Positions 1 to 6,491 are shown, counted from the first letter of the stretch. The stretch is DNA of 21,980 bases from DASPSR01 sp035498715 (GCA_035498715.1 DATJZV010000094.1:1-21980); one strand, 5' to 3'. Notes: a model not told the origin generated them from the letters alone. Numbers and translations are program-made.

Positions 1-1
1 T

Positions 2-508
2 GATATCAACCGCTACATGGTCATTAAGACGGCGATCAGTCTGACCGTGGGTGCTCTGATCGGGATATGGCTGTTTATCCTTGGCGTGGATTTTCCCATT
101 CTCTGGGGTTTTCTGGCATTTTTGCTCCACTATGTGCCTAACATCGGCGCCCTCATCTCCTCAGCTCCCGCAGTTTTTCTCGCCCTTATCCAGCTTGGGA
201 TAGGTCATGCCGCGCTCGCGGCCGCCGGATATCTGGCCGTTGATTTCATTCTTGGCAACGTGGTCGAGCCGAGGCTCATGGGTCGGAGGCTTGGCTTATC
301 CACGCTGGTTGTAATTCTCTCGTTGATTTTTTGGGGAGGCCTGCTTGGTCTAATCGGTGTGGTTCTGTGCATACCTTTGACCATGACCTTGAAGTTTGCA
401 TGCGAGAATAACAAAAGCACACAATGGATCGCGGTCTTGCTCGGACATGAGATGTCCCCTGCACAAGTTCCACCGGCGTCGAAGAAGGGAAACGATCCTG
501 TGACCTGA
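2..508 (+). CDS. AI-2E family transporter, C-terminal part (cut by window edge)
   Basis: This is the last 168 codons of an integral membrane permease of the AI-2E/PerM/TqsA family, exporters or transporters of small molecules in the inner membrane. The frame is open to the first bases of the window, so the true start lies upstream and the ATG at 17 is internal. What is visible is a series of hydrophobic helices, the motif HYVPNIGALIS, the family signature NVVEPRLMGRRLGLSTLVV, and the segment IFWGGLLGLIGVVLCIPLT. These are the most conserved parts of the family's C-terminal half. A short hydrophilic tail follows, ending in KGNDPVT and TGA. The substrate cannot be inferred. No terminator is seen directly after it. 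Confidence 0.9.
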   Translation, partial: DINRYMVIKTAISLTVGALIGIWLFILGVDFPILWGFLAFLLHYVPNIGALISSAPAVFLALIQLGIGHAALAAAGYLAVDFILGNVVEPRLMGRRLGLSTLVVILSLIFWGGLLGLIGVVLCIPLTMTLKFACENNKSTQWIAVLLGHEMSPAQVPPASKKGNDPVT

Positions 509-887
509 AATAAATATGAGAAGACTCGATAGAGAAAATAGGACAAAAGAGAAACTGATGATGGAAAGAGCACATGTACAAGAATTGAATACACTAAAGA
601 TCGGTATCGCCGGTTTATGCGATGAAATCGTCGGACCCGCTGCCGGTGAAAGGAAATTTGCCAGACACGAAAGCCGGTAGGATTCATGCCGAATTACCTG
701 CCATCGGCTATTGTACATGGTGGAGAGTTAGTATCCCTGATTGTTGCGAGCATTTGAACTCGCGATCAGGAATAGGTCATGCTTCCTGACGGATAATCAA
801 AAAGGAAGAGATTCCCTTGCCACAATGTTGTTATCTATGATACTCTTGCAAGAGGAGATTATGGTTACAGGAAGGAGAGGATGAGCT
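509..887. other. 379-bp intergenic region with hairpins, no convincing gene
   Basis: The region holds a two-part hairpin at 736-770 (CCTGAT/ATCAGG outside GCGAG/CTCGC) with no T-tract after it. A 9-bp perfect inverted repeat (CATGTACAA at 573-581, TTGTACATG at 711-719) spans a GC-richer block. A 54-codon open frame runs from ATG 516 to TAG 680 but has no ribosome binding site and resembles no family I know, so I do not call it a gene. A weak promoter-like pair, TTGCCA 817-822 and GATACT 839-844, could serve the gene at 888. Confidence 0.5.
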
Positions 888-1178
888 ATGGCAGACAGTG
901 ACATCATGCAGGAGATTGAGGAGTTGAAAAAGCAGCTGCAGGCGCTTGAGGCAGCCAAAGGCCATGCAGGTGCGCAGGTATCCTCGGAGGAGCCGGAGCA
1001 GGGACCGCCGGAAGAGGCCGGAGGAGAGGCGGGAACCTGGCTCCATGACTTGATCAAACAGGCTGAGGAGCTAATGGGCGGGCTGGACCTTCAGTTCAAG
1101 GATGTCCCGGCCAAGACCGCGCTCGTGATCTTCGCGCTCGGTGTCCTGATGGGTCGGCTGCTCAGCCGCAGGGGGTAA
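888..1178 (+). CDS. YqjD/ElaB-like small membrane-anchored protein
   Basis: This 96-residue protein has an N-terminal acidic, helix-forming segment (residues 4-25, IMQEIEELKKQLQALEAAK), a Gly/Glu/Pro-rich middle, and one C-terminal membrane segment (about 76-92, KTALVIFALGVLMGRLLSRR) ending in RRG. That plan matches the DUF883 YqjD/ElaB group of inner-membrane proteins, some of which bind ribosomes in stationary phase. The family assignment rests on architecture and on the following YqjE-like gene, not on strong sequence identity. A Shine-Dalgarno run (GGAAGGAGAGG) precedes the ATG. Its stop lies 4 bases before the next start, so the two genes are translationally linked. Confidence 0.65.
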   Translation: MADSDIMQEIEELKKQLQALEAAKGHAGAQVSSEEPEQGPPEEAGGEAGTWLHDLIKQAEELMGGLDLQFKDVPAKTALVIFALGVLMGRLLSRRG

Positions 1179-1182
1179 AAAT

Positions 1183-1671
1183 ATGGATGAGCTATTGGTA
1201 AAGATACACCTCTTGCTGAAAGCGGAGATGATCCTGTTTCGCCTTCACCTGCGTCGAACCGTCCGGCAGGCCGCGTTCTACATCGCTGCCGGTCTTCTGG
1301 CCGTTCTGGCAGTGGGCATGCTTGATATCGCCCTCTATCTGTATCTCGTCCCGCGTCTTGATAACGCCGGTGCTGCACTCGCGGTTGCCGTAGTTGATAT
1401 CGTGCTGTCTGTGGTGGCAGTCGTTGCTGCCGGCCATCTGCATGTTGGCCCCGAAGTTGATGCCGTGATGGCCCTCCGCGAGGCTACGATGGCAAAACTT
1501 ACCGCGGATGCGGAGCGTGTTAAGACCCACATCTCAGGCCTACACGACGACATCAAGCAGATTCGTTCCGCAGTGACAGGCTTTCTGAACTTTGGCGGCG
1601 TCAATCTTGCCTCGGTGTTCCAATGGATTCCGGTTCTATTCCGCGTTCTGTTGCGGAAAAAGGTCCTGTAG
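1183..1671 (+). CDS. YqjE-like / holin-X-like membrane protein
   Basis: This 162-residue protein begins with a charged helix (MDELLVKIHLLLKAEMILFR). Two hydrophobic helices follow, about residues 28-55 and 62-84, joined by a short polar turn. The rest is an amphipathic C-terminal region containing a helix rich in Lys, Asp and His and a last hydrophobic stretch (VFQWIPVLFRVLL). Two membrane spans after an N-terminal charged helix are typical of the YqjE/putative holin-X superfamily, usually encoded next to YqjD-type proteins as here. The molecular role is unknown. The ATG lies 4 bases after the preceding stop, and its ribosome site (AGGGGGT) overlaps the end of that gene. Confidence 0.6.
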   Translation: MDELLVKIHLLLKAEMILFRLHLRRTVRQAAFYIAAGLLAVLAVGMLDIALYLYLVPRLDNAGAALAVAVVDIVLSVVAVVAAGHLHVGPEVDAVMALREATMAKLTADAERVKTHISGLHDDIKQIRSAVTGFLNFGGVNLASVFQWIPVLFRVLLRKKVL

Positions 1672-1807
1672 GGCGACTGGCAGCCGTCCATCAAGATTGA
1701 TGAGCGGCTTCAACGATCTCATGGTTTGTACGTTGGGTAGAGCAAGGCGAAACCTGACAAATGATTCTAATCACTCAGGTCGAGCGGCTGAACCCCTCAC
1801 CCGCCCA

Positions 1808-1836
1808 TTGATACATAGTACAACCGGCTCTATAAT
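1808..1836 (+). promoter_or_regulatory. sigma70-type promoter for alkD-folA
   Basis: A -35 box TTGATA (1808-1813) is followed by exactly 17 bases and a perfect -10 box TATAAT (1831-1836). Transcription would start near 1843, giving a leader of about 124 bases before the ATG at 1967. The rest of the 1672-1966 gap shows nothing else I can name. Confidence 0.65.
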
Positions 1837-1966
1837 ATTTTCATCAAGTACCACTGCATGCTACTGGGTAAAACAAACAATCACTCACTCGCTTGGTATT
1901 TTGCTCATTCAAAATTATCAATTGCAATCGGCATTCAAAAGGCTTGCACTATTTGCAGAGAATTCT

Positions 1967-2671
1967 ATGACTGTACAGGAAATCAGGACTCGATTGCAAC
2001 GACTCGCCAATAAAGAGAAGGCTATAACCCTCCGGGGATTCTTTAAGACAGGGCCTCACGAGTACGGCGAGGGCGATATTTTCCTAGGCATCGCCGTACC
2101 GGAGCTCAGGAAGCTGGTACAAGAGTGCGATGGCATTCCGATGACGGAGACGGCAACATTCCTCAAGTCCGGAATCCACGAAGAGCGATTGTTTGCTCTC
2201 CTGGTGCTTGTCCGCGAGTTTTCAAAAGGCGATGCCGCCGCACGGCGTAAGATATATAACCTCTACCGCGAGAACACGCGCTACATTAATAACTGGGACC
2301 TCGTGGACCTGTCGGCTCCGAACATTGTAGGGAACTATCTCCTGGATAAGAGCAGGAAACCGCTTTATGAGTTCGCGAAATCACGCGATCTCTGGAAGCG
2401 CAGGATAGCAATCATGGCCACCTTTTGCTTCATCAAGCAGAACGATTTCAATGAAGCACTCATGATTTCGAAGATGCTGTTAGTCGACGACCACGATCTG
2501 ATCCACAAGGCCGTCGGTTGGATGCTGCGCGAAATCGGGAAGCGTTCGCTTTCTGTCGAAGAGAAATTCTTGAAGCAGCATTATAAAAAAATGCCCCGGA
2601 CCATGCTCCGGTATGCCATCGAGCGGTTCCCCGAAGCAAAACGTCGGCGCTATTTGAACGGCGCCGTCTAA
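1967..2671 (+). CDS. AlkD-like DNA alkylation repair protein
   Basis: This 234-residue, all-helical protein belongs to the AlkD/AlkC HEAT-like repeat family of DNA glycosylases, which remove alkylated bases (N3- and N7-alkylpurines) without flipping them into a pocket. The key residues described for Bacillus cereus AlkD all have counterparts: Trp110 and Asp114 in NNWDLVDLSAPN, an Arg in LWKRRIAIMATF (145/146), and Trp185 in KAVGWMLREIGKR. The frame is open far upstream, to 1592 inside the preceding gene, but family similarity begins at MTVQEIRTRL. ATG 1967 also gives the family's usual length and fits the promoter at 1808-1836. The gene ends 13 bases before folA, so the two are probably cotranscribed. 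Confidence 0.88.
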   Translation: MTVQEIRTRLQRLANKEKAITLRGFFKTGPHEYGEGDIFLGIAVPELRKLVQECDGIPMTETATFLKSGIHEERLFALLVLVREFSKGDAAARRKIYNLYRENTRYINNWDLVDLSAPNIVGNYLLDKSRKPLYEFAKSRDLWKRRIAIMATFCFIKQNDFNEALMISKMLLVDDHDLIHKAVGWMLREIGKRSLSVEEKFLKQHYKKMPRTMLRYAIERFPEAKRRRYLNGAV

Positions 2672-2684
2672 ACTCTGCGCACAT

Positions 2685-3164
2685 ATGATCATCTCCCTCA
2701 TAGCCGCTATGTCGGAAAATCGTATCATCGGGCGTAATAACAAGATGCCCTGGAAGCTCCCCTCCGATCGTAAGAGGTTCCACGAAATTACGAGGGGACA
2801 TTATACCATCATGGGACGGAAGACGTATGAGAGCATCGGCCATCCTCTGCCAGGAAGAAAGAATATCATCCTCACCAGGCGGAGAAATTATTTTGTCGAA
2901 GGTTGCGTTATCGCTCATGACCTAGGTTCGGCATTCGCCGCGTGCGGGGGTACAGACGAGGTCTTCATCTGCGGCGGCGGAGAGGTTTTCCAGGAGACCA
3001 TATCCCTGGCGGACAAAATCTATCTCACCATCGTCCATGCCGTAGTTGAGGGGGATACCCTCTTCCCGGATATCCCCCCTGATTTCAAAGAGGTCGAACG
3101 GGAGGAAGTCCCCGACGCAATCCCCTGCGCTTTTGTTCTGTTTGCACGGAAAGAGGGGTTATAA
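2685..3164 (+). CDS. folA: dihydrofolate reductase
   Basis: This 159-residue enzyme reduces 7,8-dihydrofolate to tetrahydrofolate with NADPH in the cytoplasm, feeding thymidylate, purine and methionine synthesis. Family landmarks are in order: the N-terminal strand IISLIAAMSENRIIG, the substrate loop MPWKLPSDRKRF with the catalytic acid Asp28, the NADPH-binding motif MGRKTYESIG, the glycine-rich FICGGGEVF, and the C-terminal strand region ending VLFARKEG. Length matches bacterial FolA. It starts 13 bases after the AlkD-like gene and probably shares its mRNA. No ThyA is seen in the window. Confidence 0.95.
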   Translation: MIISLIAAMSENRIIGRNNKMPWKLPSDRKRFHEITRGHYTIMGRKTYESIGHPLPGRKNIILTRRRNYFVEGCVIAHDLGSAFAACGGTDEVFICGGGEVFQETISLADKIYLTIVHAVVEGDTLFPDIPPDFKEVEREEVPDAIPCAFVLFARKEGL

Positions 3165-3192
3165 TTATGATGGGGAGGCACCGCAAAAAGAC

Positions 3193-3222
3193 TTGACATG
3201 GTTGCAAATGAAAATATTGTAT
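3193..3222 (+). promoter_or_regulatory. candidate promoter for the DUF6982-like gene
   Basis: A perfect -35 box TTGACA (3193-3198) is followed by 18 bases and TTGTAT (3217-3222), a weak -10. A better -10 sequence, TATGAT, begins at 3220 but with a 21-base spacer. The surrounding DNA is AT-rich. Confidence 0.4.
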
Positions 3223-3279
3223 GATAATCTTTGTGTCATAAATTGATTTACGCCGAATGGTATGGCGGGGAGGCGGATC

Positions 3280-3717
3280 ATGGGAGACATCGAGAAGGTG
3301 GTGGCCAGATTCAACAACGGTCAAATCCTGAAAGGCCATGTCAAAGATTTCGAGGTCGGTACCGAAACCGTGACGGTTGAGGATCCAGAAACCCGTACGG
3401 CGCACAAGATCTCCATCGACGAGCTTAAAGCTATCTTTTTTGTAAAGTCATTCAAGGGACGAGGCGAATATGTTGAGAAAAAAGCTTTCGGTATCAGAAA
3501 GAACCCCGGCCGCAAGGTGTTCGTGAAATTTAAAGATAATGAGACGCTTATCGGCTACATTGACGGCGATATTCCGTGGGCAAAAGGCTTTTCTCTTGCA
3601 AAAGAGGGCAACAAGGCAAAGGGATTTTTCCTGGTCCCTGCAGACAGCGACAGCAATAACATTAAAGTGTTCGTCGTGGGGACTTCAATTCAGGATGTAA
3701 CGATCATGATAGTATGA
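3280..3717 (+). CDS. DUF6982-like conserved protein
   Basis: This 145-residue soluble protein has no known enzyme motif. It opens with EKVVARFNNGQILKGHVKDF, which matches my recollection of the small beta-rich DUF6982 domain common in Nitrospirota and Deltaproteobacteria. A second related half follows, KVFVKFKDNETLIGYIDG near residues 81-98, so the protein looks like two copies of a VxVxFxDxxxLxGxI beta unit. Function is unknown. The ATG at 3280 has a strong ribosome site (GGGGAGG, 3267-3273) at proper spacing and is preferred to the in-frame ATG at 3262, which that site would overlap. It appears monocistronic. Confidence 0.7.
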   Translation: MGDIEKVVARFNNGQILKGHVKDFEVGTETVTVEDPETRTAHKISIDELKAIFFVKSFKGRGEYVEKKAFGIRKNPGRKVFVKFKDNETLIGYIDGDIPWAKGFSLAKEGNKAKGFFLVPADSDSNNIKVFVVGTSIQDVTIMIV

Positions 3718-3762
3718 GTCTCCCACCGGCGATCGATTACGGACAGCGTGCATATCCTTTCA

Positions 3763-3802
3763 CGCCGTAGAACCCCGCCTCTTCAGGCGGGGATATAAGG
3801 CG
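3763..3802 (+). repeat. IS200/IS605 (TnpB-type) end hairpin, copy 1, orphan
   Basis: A 40-base unit contains a perfect 8-bp hairpin, CCCCGCCT-CTTC-AGGCGGGG, followed by ATATAAGGCG. A near-identical copy lies at 21842-21882 on the same strand (3 substitutions and one 1-base indel). From family knowledge, a CCCCG..TTCAGG..CGGGG hairpin of this kind is typical of the right end of IS200/IS605 elements, which also forms the 3' part of the TnpB omega-RNA. No tnpA or tnpB is present here, so this is a solo remnant or a non-autonomous end. Confidence 0.6.
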
Positions 3803-3805
3803 CGC

Positions 3806-3838
3806 CGGCCTAACATGGTTCGATGCACTGTTAGGCCG
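3806..3838. repeat. 10-bp perfect inverted repeat after the IS605-type hairpin
   Basis: CGGCCTAACA (3806-3815) and TGTTAGGCCG (3829-3838) can pair perfectly around a 13-base loop. It lies directly downstream of the IS605-type hairpin and has no T-tract. The second copy of that hairpin is also followed at once by a small inverted repeat (TGGTT/AACCA at 21884-21900), unrelated in sequence. Confidence 0.5.
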
Positions 3839-3897
3839 CCTACTTCCTGTTTAACAAATCATAAAATCATCCGATACCTTCGAGGCAGTCACACTGC

Positions 3898-3917
3898 AGG
3901 GGAGCCAACCCCTTTTT
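3898..3917 (+). terminator. probable intrinsic terminator
   Basis: The stem AGGGG/CCCCT with loop AGCCAA runs directly into TTTTT (3913-3917). It would end transcripts of the DUF6982-like gene in this convergent gap. Two more hairpins follow: GAACCC/GGGTTC (3925-3945) and CCGGCAA/TTGCCGG (3945-3963). No gene or known riboswitch is recognisable in 3718-4035. Confidence 0.45.
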
Positions 3918-4035
3918 GTACTTTGAACCCATAAGAATGGGGTTCCGGCAAGAAGGTTGCCGGGTAAAACTTCTGCCATCAGAGGAATAACTATGACGCC
4001 TGATGATGTGTTTCTCTAGATCTATAGTTCGCGGA

Positions 4036-4587
4036 TTAGTTGCTAGTGACGGGAATGTTGCCTACGTTCCTGACCTTGTCGGTTGCTTTAAACGGCGGCG
4101 CGGCCTGTGACGGAGCGCCAACCTCTGATTGTTGCTGGGGCGTTGGCGCAGCGGGTGTCTCCGGTGTCTGCTGTGGAGACGCCTCGGGTGCCGGGATTTG
4201 CAGGTTCTCGGTATTTTTTTGTTCCGGTTTCGGTGGTAAAGGTTTCGCCGGCCACAATCCGGTCGGAGTGAAGTTCGGATCCAGCTCGTAGGCCTGATCA
4301 AAATTCTCCATGGCCTTCTTTCTGTTCTCTCCGTCGCCCTTCCTTCCCTTCATGTAGTACGCGTATCCTAGGTAGTAAAACGTCTCAGCTTCAGGATAGA
4401 CAGAGGCTGATTTTTCTAATTCGTCAATGGCAGCATCATACTGTTTTGCCTTGAGGTGTGCGATACCTTTTGTCATGTGCTCTGCAGCCGTCTTGGTGTC
4501 GAAGAGCTCGTCCGCCGCATAGCTCACTATCCCTATCCCCGTTATTATGGCCGTAATGAACAGAGCCATGATTAGTGCTTTCCGCAT
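4036..4587 (-). CDS. secreted TPR-repeat protein
   Basis: This 183-residue protein has a signal peptide (MRKALIMALFITAIITGIGIVSYA, probable cleavage before DELF), then one or two tetratricopeptide repeats (about residues 33-105: HMTKGIAHLKAKQYDAAIDE, and a second unit ending DQAYELDPNF). A long Pro/Gln/Ala-rich low-complexity tail (about 110-165) ends in NIPVTSN. TPRs mediate protein contacts; here they would act in the periplasm or cell envelope, with no specific partner visible. The start at 4587 is chosen because AGGAGG lies 7 bases upstream and the signal peptide begins there; an in-frame ATG at 4623 lacks such a site. It is a single gene, convergent with the preceding one. Confidence 0.8.
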   Translation of the reverse strand: MRKALIMALFITAIITGIGIVSYAADELFDTKTAAEHMTKGIAHLKAKQYDAAIDELEKSASVYPEAETFYYLGYAYYMKGRKGDGENRKKAMENFDQAYELDPNFTPTGLWPAKPLPPKPEQKNTENLQIPAPEASPQQTPETPAAPTPQQQSEVGAPSQAAPPFKATDKVRNVGNIPVTSN

Positions 4588-4685
4588 CGAGTCCTCCTGA
4601 AATGATATATTTTTCCTTACCATATCACAGGGTTGGAACCGATGTCAACAGGACTGTCGCCATCACCGAGAGTAAAGGTACAAAA

Positions 4686-4760
4686 TTGTCGAATGTAAAG
4701 ATGAGTGATTCCAGAAGGATAGACCTTTTCCTTCAGGACGGATGTTTCCACATTCGACAA
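4686..4760. repeat. 11-bp inverted repeat forming a long cruciform
   Basis: TTGTCGAATGT (4686-4696) and ACATTCGACAA (4750-4760) are perfect reverse complements. Nested inside is an imperfect stem, CCAGAAGG/CCTTCAGG, around an 11-base loop. The whole 75-base unit could form a cruciform or an RNA hairpin. Confidence 0.55.
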
Positions 4761-4867
4761 AATTTTCCGCTTTTCTTTCTCGAAGAGCTCTAATTAAGCA
4801 CAAACTTATTTAAAAACATAATGTTATTGGTTTGGCACATATTTTGAAATGTAGATTTAAAACTTGG

Positions 4868-4935
4868 ACAATGGGCACTGTCTTCCCCCTCATTTTCCCT
4901 CCCCTTGAGGAATTACCCCTGACAGTGCCCATTGT
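4868..4935. repeat. 15-bp perfect inverted repeat with pyrimidine-rich centre
   Basis: The arms ACAATGGGCACTGTC (4868-4882) and GACAGTGCCCATTGT (4921-4935) are exact reverse complements. They flank 38 bases made almost only of C and T in the first two thirds. This could be a miniature inverted-repeat element or a strong RNA hairpin in the leader of the rhodanese gene. There is no T-tract directly after it, so it is not a standard terminator. Confidence 0.7.
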
Positions 4936-4995
4936 TCGAGGTACTTAAAAAGCTCCGATTGGACAACGGGGTGGAGCGAGGAGTAGAAGGAGACA

Positions 4996-5331
4996 ATGAT
5001 CTTTAATATGTGTAGCTGTCAGAACATCAGTCCAGAGGAGCTGACCGAAAAAATGAAATCAGGCGAGGATTTCTTTCTCCTCGATGTGCGGACACCAACA
5101 GAGCATGCAGCACAGGCAATTGAGGGGTCATCCTTGATCCCACTTCAGGAACTCGGGGTCCGGACCGATGAAATCCCCCGGAACAAGGGTATTGTTGTGT
5201 ACTGCAGAGTAGGAAATCGAAGCGCCTATGCCTGTGAGTATCTCGCACGCATGGGATATAACGTAAAAAATCTGGAAGGCGGAATCATGCTATGGAATAT
5301 GTCTGGAAGCGTTTCGATGGCGATGGCGTAA
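4996..5331 (+). CDS. single-domain rhodanese-like sulfurtransferase
   Basis: This 111-residue protein is one rhodanese domain: ISPEELTEKMKSGEDFFLLDVRTPTEH at the N-terminal side, and the active-site loop YCRVGNRS with catalytic Cys70 held for a persulfide. The loop is followed by the typical ACEYLARMGYNVKNLEGGIMLW. It would move sulfane sulfur in the cytoplasm (GlpE/PspE-like). The N-terminus carries two extra cysteines (MCSCQN). The ATG at 4996 has AAGGAG 5 bases upstream. A second rhodanese domain occurs in the window at the end of the DedA fusion. Confidence 0.88.
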   Translation: MIFNMCSCQNISPEELTEKMKSGEDFFLLDVRTPTEHAAQAIEGSSLIPLQELGVRTDEIPRNKGIVVYCRVGNRSAYACEYLARMGYNVKNLEGGIMLWNMSGSVSMAMA

Positions 5332-5373
5332 CGAGGAAAGCGAGGAATCATAAAATTACGACTTCTTCCGAAG

Positions 5374-5560
5374 GTGACGCTCTCTGAGACCCGGAGCAAG
5401 ACAGGCAACCCACTCATGGTGCGTGGCACCAGGCTTAACGAGGAGATTGTGACGCCGGTTAAGGGATGCTGCCCCAGAAGAGAGTACCACGAGGCCGCAC
5501 TCCGGTGAATCAAAATGAGTGCAGCGAATGAGTAATCTTTCGACAGTAAAAATACAAGGA
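5374..5560 (+). ncRNA. structured RNA resembling HEARO / IscB omega-RNA
   Basis: The gap before the CBS gene folds through several perfect helices: long-range CTCTCT (5380-5385) with AGAGAG (5479-5484), GGTGC/GCACC (5418-5430), CTTAAC (5434-5439) with GTTAAG (5458-5463), and GCACTC/GAGTGC (5497-5522). The order of elements resembles what I remember of HEARO, the omega-RNA of IscB nucleases: CTGAGAC near the 5' end, a CAGG-helix-GGATGC block, and a terminal hairpin close to AAGGAGG. HEARO elements reportedly follow GTGA or ATGA; GTGA is at 5374-5377. No IscB gene follows; a CBS gene does. The boundaries are approximate and the family call was not tested with a covariance model. Confidence 0.5.
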
Positions 5561-5571
5561 GGTAGAGGAGA

Positions 5572-6000
5572 ATGGGAATCTGTGCTTGGCATATCATGAA
5601 GGAGAAAATCAGTGTGCGGCCAGATGCAACGGCACGTGAAGTAGCGATGAAGATCATCTCCTCGGGTCTGGCCGCGATGCCGGTCGTGGGCGACAGTCAG
5701 GAGATCCTGGGTGTTGTATCAGAGAACGCAATTCTTGACGCGATTCGGGAAGACCAGGACCTCGAAAACATTCTGGCTTCAAAGATCATGGTGCCTGCGC
5801 CGGTCATCGCTGATGCCGGCACATCGACCGACGAGCTCATTAAACTGCTCCTGAAGAGCTGCTGCTCCGTCGTCATGGTAGTTAAGGACAAGAAGTACGT
5901 TGGTGTGGTGAGCAGACACATGCTGATGGATATATTCACCTCCCCCCACTATGTGCGGTTCGCTGCAAAAGAGCGCCAGGCGCCGTTTGCGTGCAAATAA
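5572..6000 (+). CDS. CBS-domain pair protein
   Basis: This 142-residue protein consists of two CBS domains (about residues 6-60 and 70-125), small modules that pair to bind adenosyl nucleotides such as AMP, ATP or SAM. Visible signatures are HIMKEKISVRPDATAREVAM, GLAAMPVVGDSQEILGVVSE, then SKIMVPAPVIADAGTSTDEL and SCCSVVMVVKDKKYVGVVSR. No effector domain is attached, so it probably senses a nucleotide and acts on a partner. The ATG has a very strong ribosome site (AAGGAGG) 11 to 17 bases upstream plus GAGGAG nearer. The mRNA leader contains the HEARO-like RNA, so that RNA could also be a cis-regulator of this gene. Confidence 0.88.
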   Translation: MGICAWHIMKEKISVRPDATAREVAMKIISSGLAAMPVVGDSQEILGVVSENAILDAIREDQDLENILASKIMVPAPVIADAGTSTDELIKLLLKSCCSVVMVVKDKKYVGVVSRHMLMDIFTSPHYVRFAAKERQAPFACK

Positions 6001-6141
6001 AAAAACAGGCGCACGTGCATCAATCAGGGGTCGAAAAAGACATAAGCCAGAAAGCATTTTTACGTGCTAGGCCAGGCCGGCCCGTGCGACCCTTTTACAA
6101 CGTTGCGGGTTTTATGGGCCTCATACACACGATTTTTTGCC

Positions 6142-6170
6142 TTGACAGACTTCTGGCCGATGAGTATTAT
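6142..6170 (+). promoter_or_regulatory. sigma70 promoter for the fmdB-like gene
   Basis: A perfect -35 TTGACA (6142-6147) and -10 TATTAT (6165-6170, 5 of 6) are separated by exactly 17 bases. The transcript would start near 6177, giving a 67-base leader. Confidence 0.75.
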
Positions 6171-6243
6171 ACCGTACGTTTTCGGCGCGAGGAACTGTGA
6201 AATTTTAATGTTATAGCGCTGGTGTTAGAAAGGGGTTCATACT

Positions 6244-6444
6244 ATGCCGTTCTACGAATATATATGTGAGGCCTGTGGCAAGGATTTTGTGCTGTTGCAG
6301 TCAATGACAGCCAAGGCGGAAGATACGGTCTGCCCATATTGCAATGAGAAGAAAGCCAAAAAAATGGTTTCCAAGTTCTCTTCACATGGTTCAGGTGAGC
6401 ACGCAAGCTGCGGCACCGGGGGGCATTCCTGGGGCGGAGGCTGA
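6244..6444 (+). CDS. FmdB family zinc-ribbon protein
   Basis: This 66-residue protein starts with the family signature MPFYEYICEACGKDF. Two zinc-binding pairs, Cys8-x2-Cys11 and Cys30-x2-Cys33, form the ribbon. A Gly/Ser/His-rich tail with one more Cys follows, as is usual in the family. FmdB proteins are called putative regulators from the formamidase/acetamidase operon of Methylophilus, but their general role is not known. It is monocistronic, between its own promoter (6142-6170) and intrinsic terminator (6492-6524). Confidence 0.9.
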   Translation: MPFYEYICEACGKDFVLLQSMTAKAEDTVCPYCNEKKAKKMVSKFSSHGSGEHASCGTGGHSWGGG

Positions 6445-6491
6445 GGCGTATAAGCGATCTGCCGGGTGCAGATCCTCATGTTTTATGGAAG

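Larger units (their letters stand above)
4588..4995. other. 408-bp divergent intergenic region with two inverted repeats
   Basis: This AT-rich stretch lies between a - strand and a + strand gene. It contains the inverted repeats at 4686-4760 and 4868-4935 described separately. A sigma54-like sequence, TTGGCAC-N5-TTGAA (4832-4848), lacks the essential GC at -12 and is weak. No open frame with a ribosome site is convincing. Confidence 0.6.

Noticed and set aside
3880..3980. Possible riboswitch (TPP-, c-di-GMP- or c-di-AMP-like)
   Set aside because: Some pieces recall riboswitch cores (CTTTGAACC, GGGGAGCCAA), but the diagnostic motifs are missing, and the place, between two converging genes, makes no sense for one.
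4832..4848. sigma54 promoter for the rhodanese gene
   Set aside because: TTGGCAC-N5-TTGAA lacks the nearly invariant GC at -12.
5356..5592. 78-codon - strand frame across the HEARO-like region
   Set aside because: Base pairing in the region explains its composition better; the peptide resembles no family and runs into the CBS gene start.
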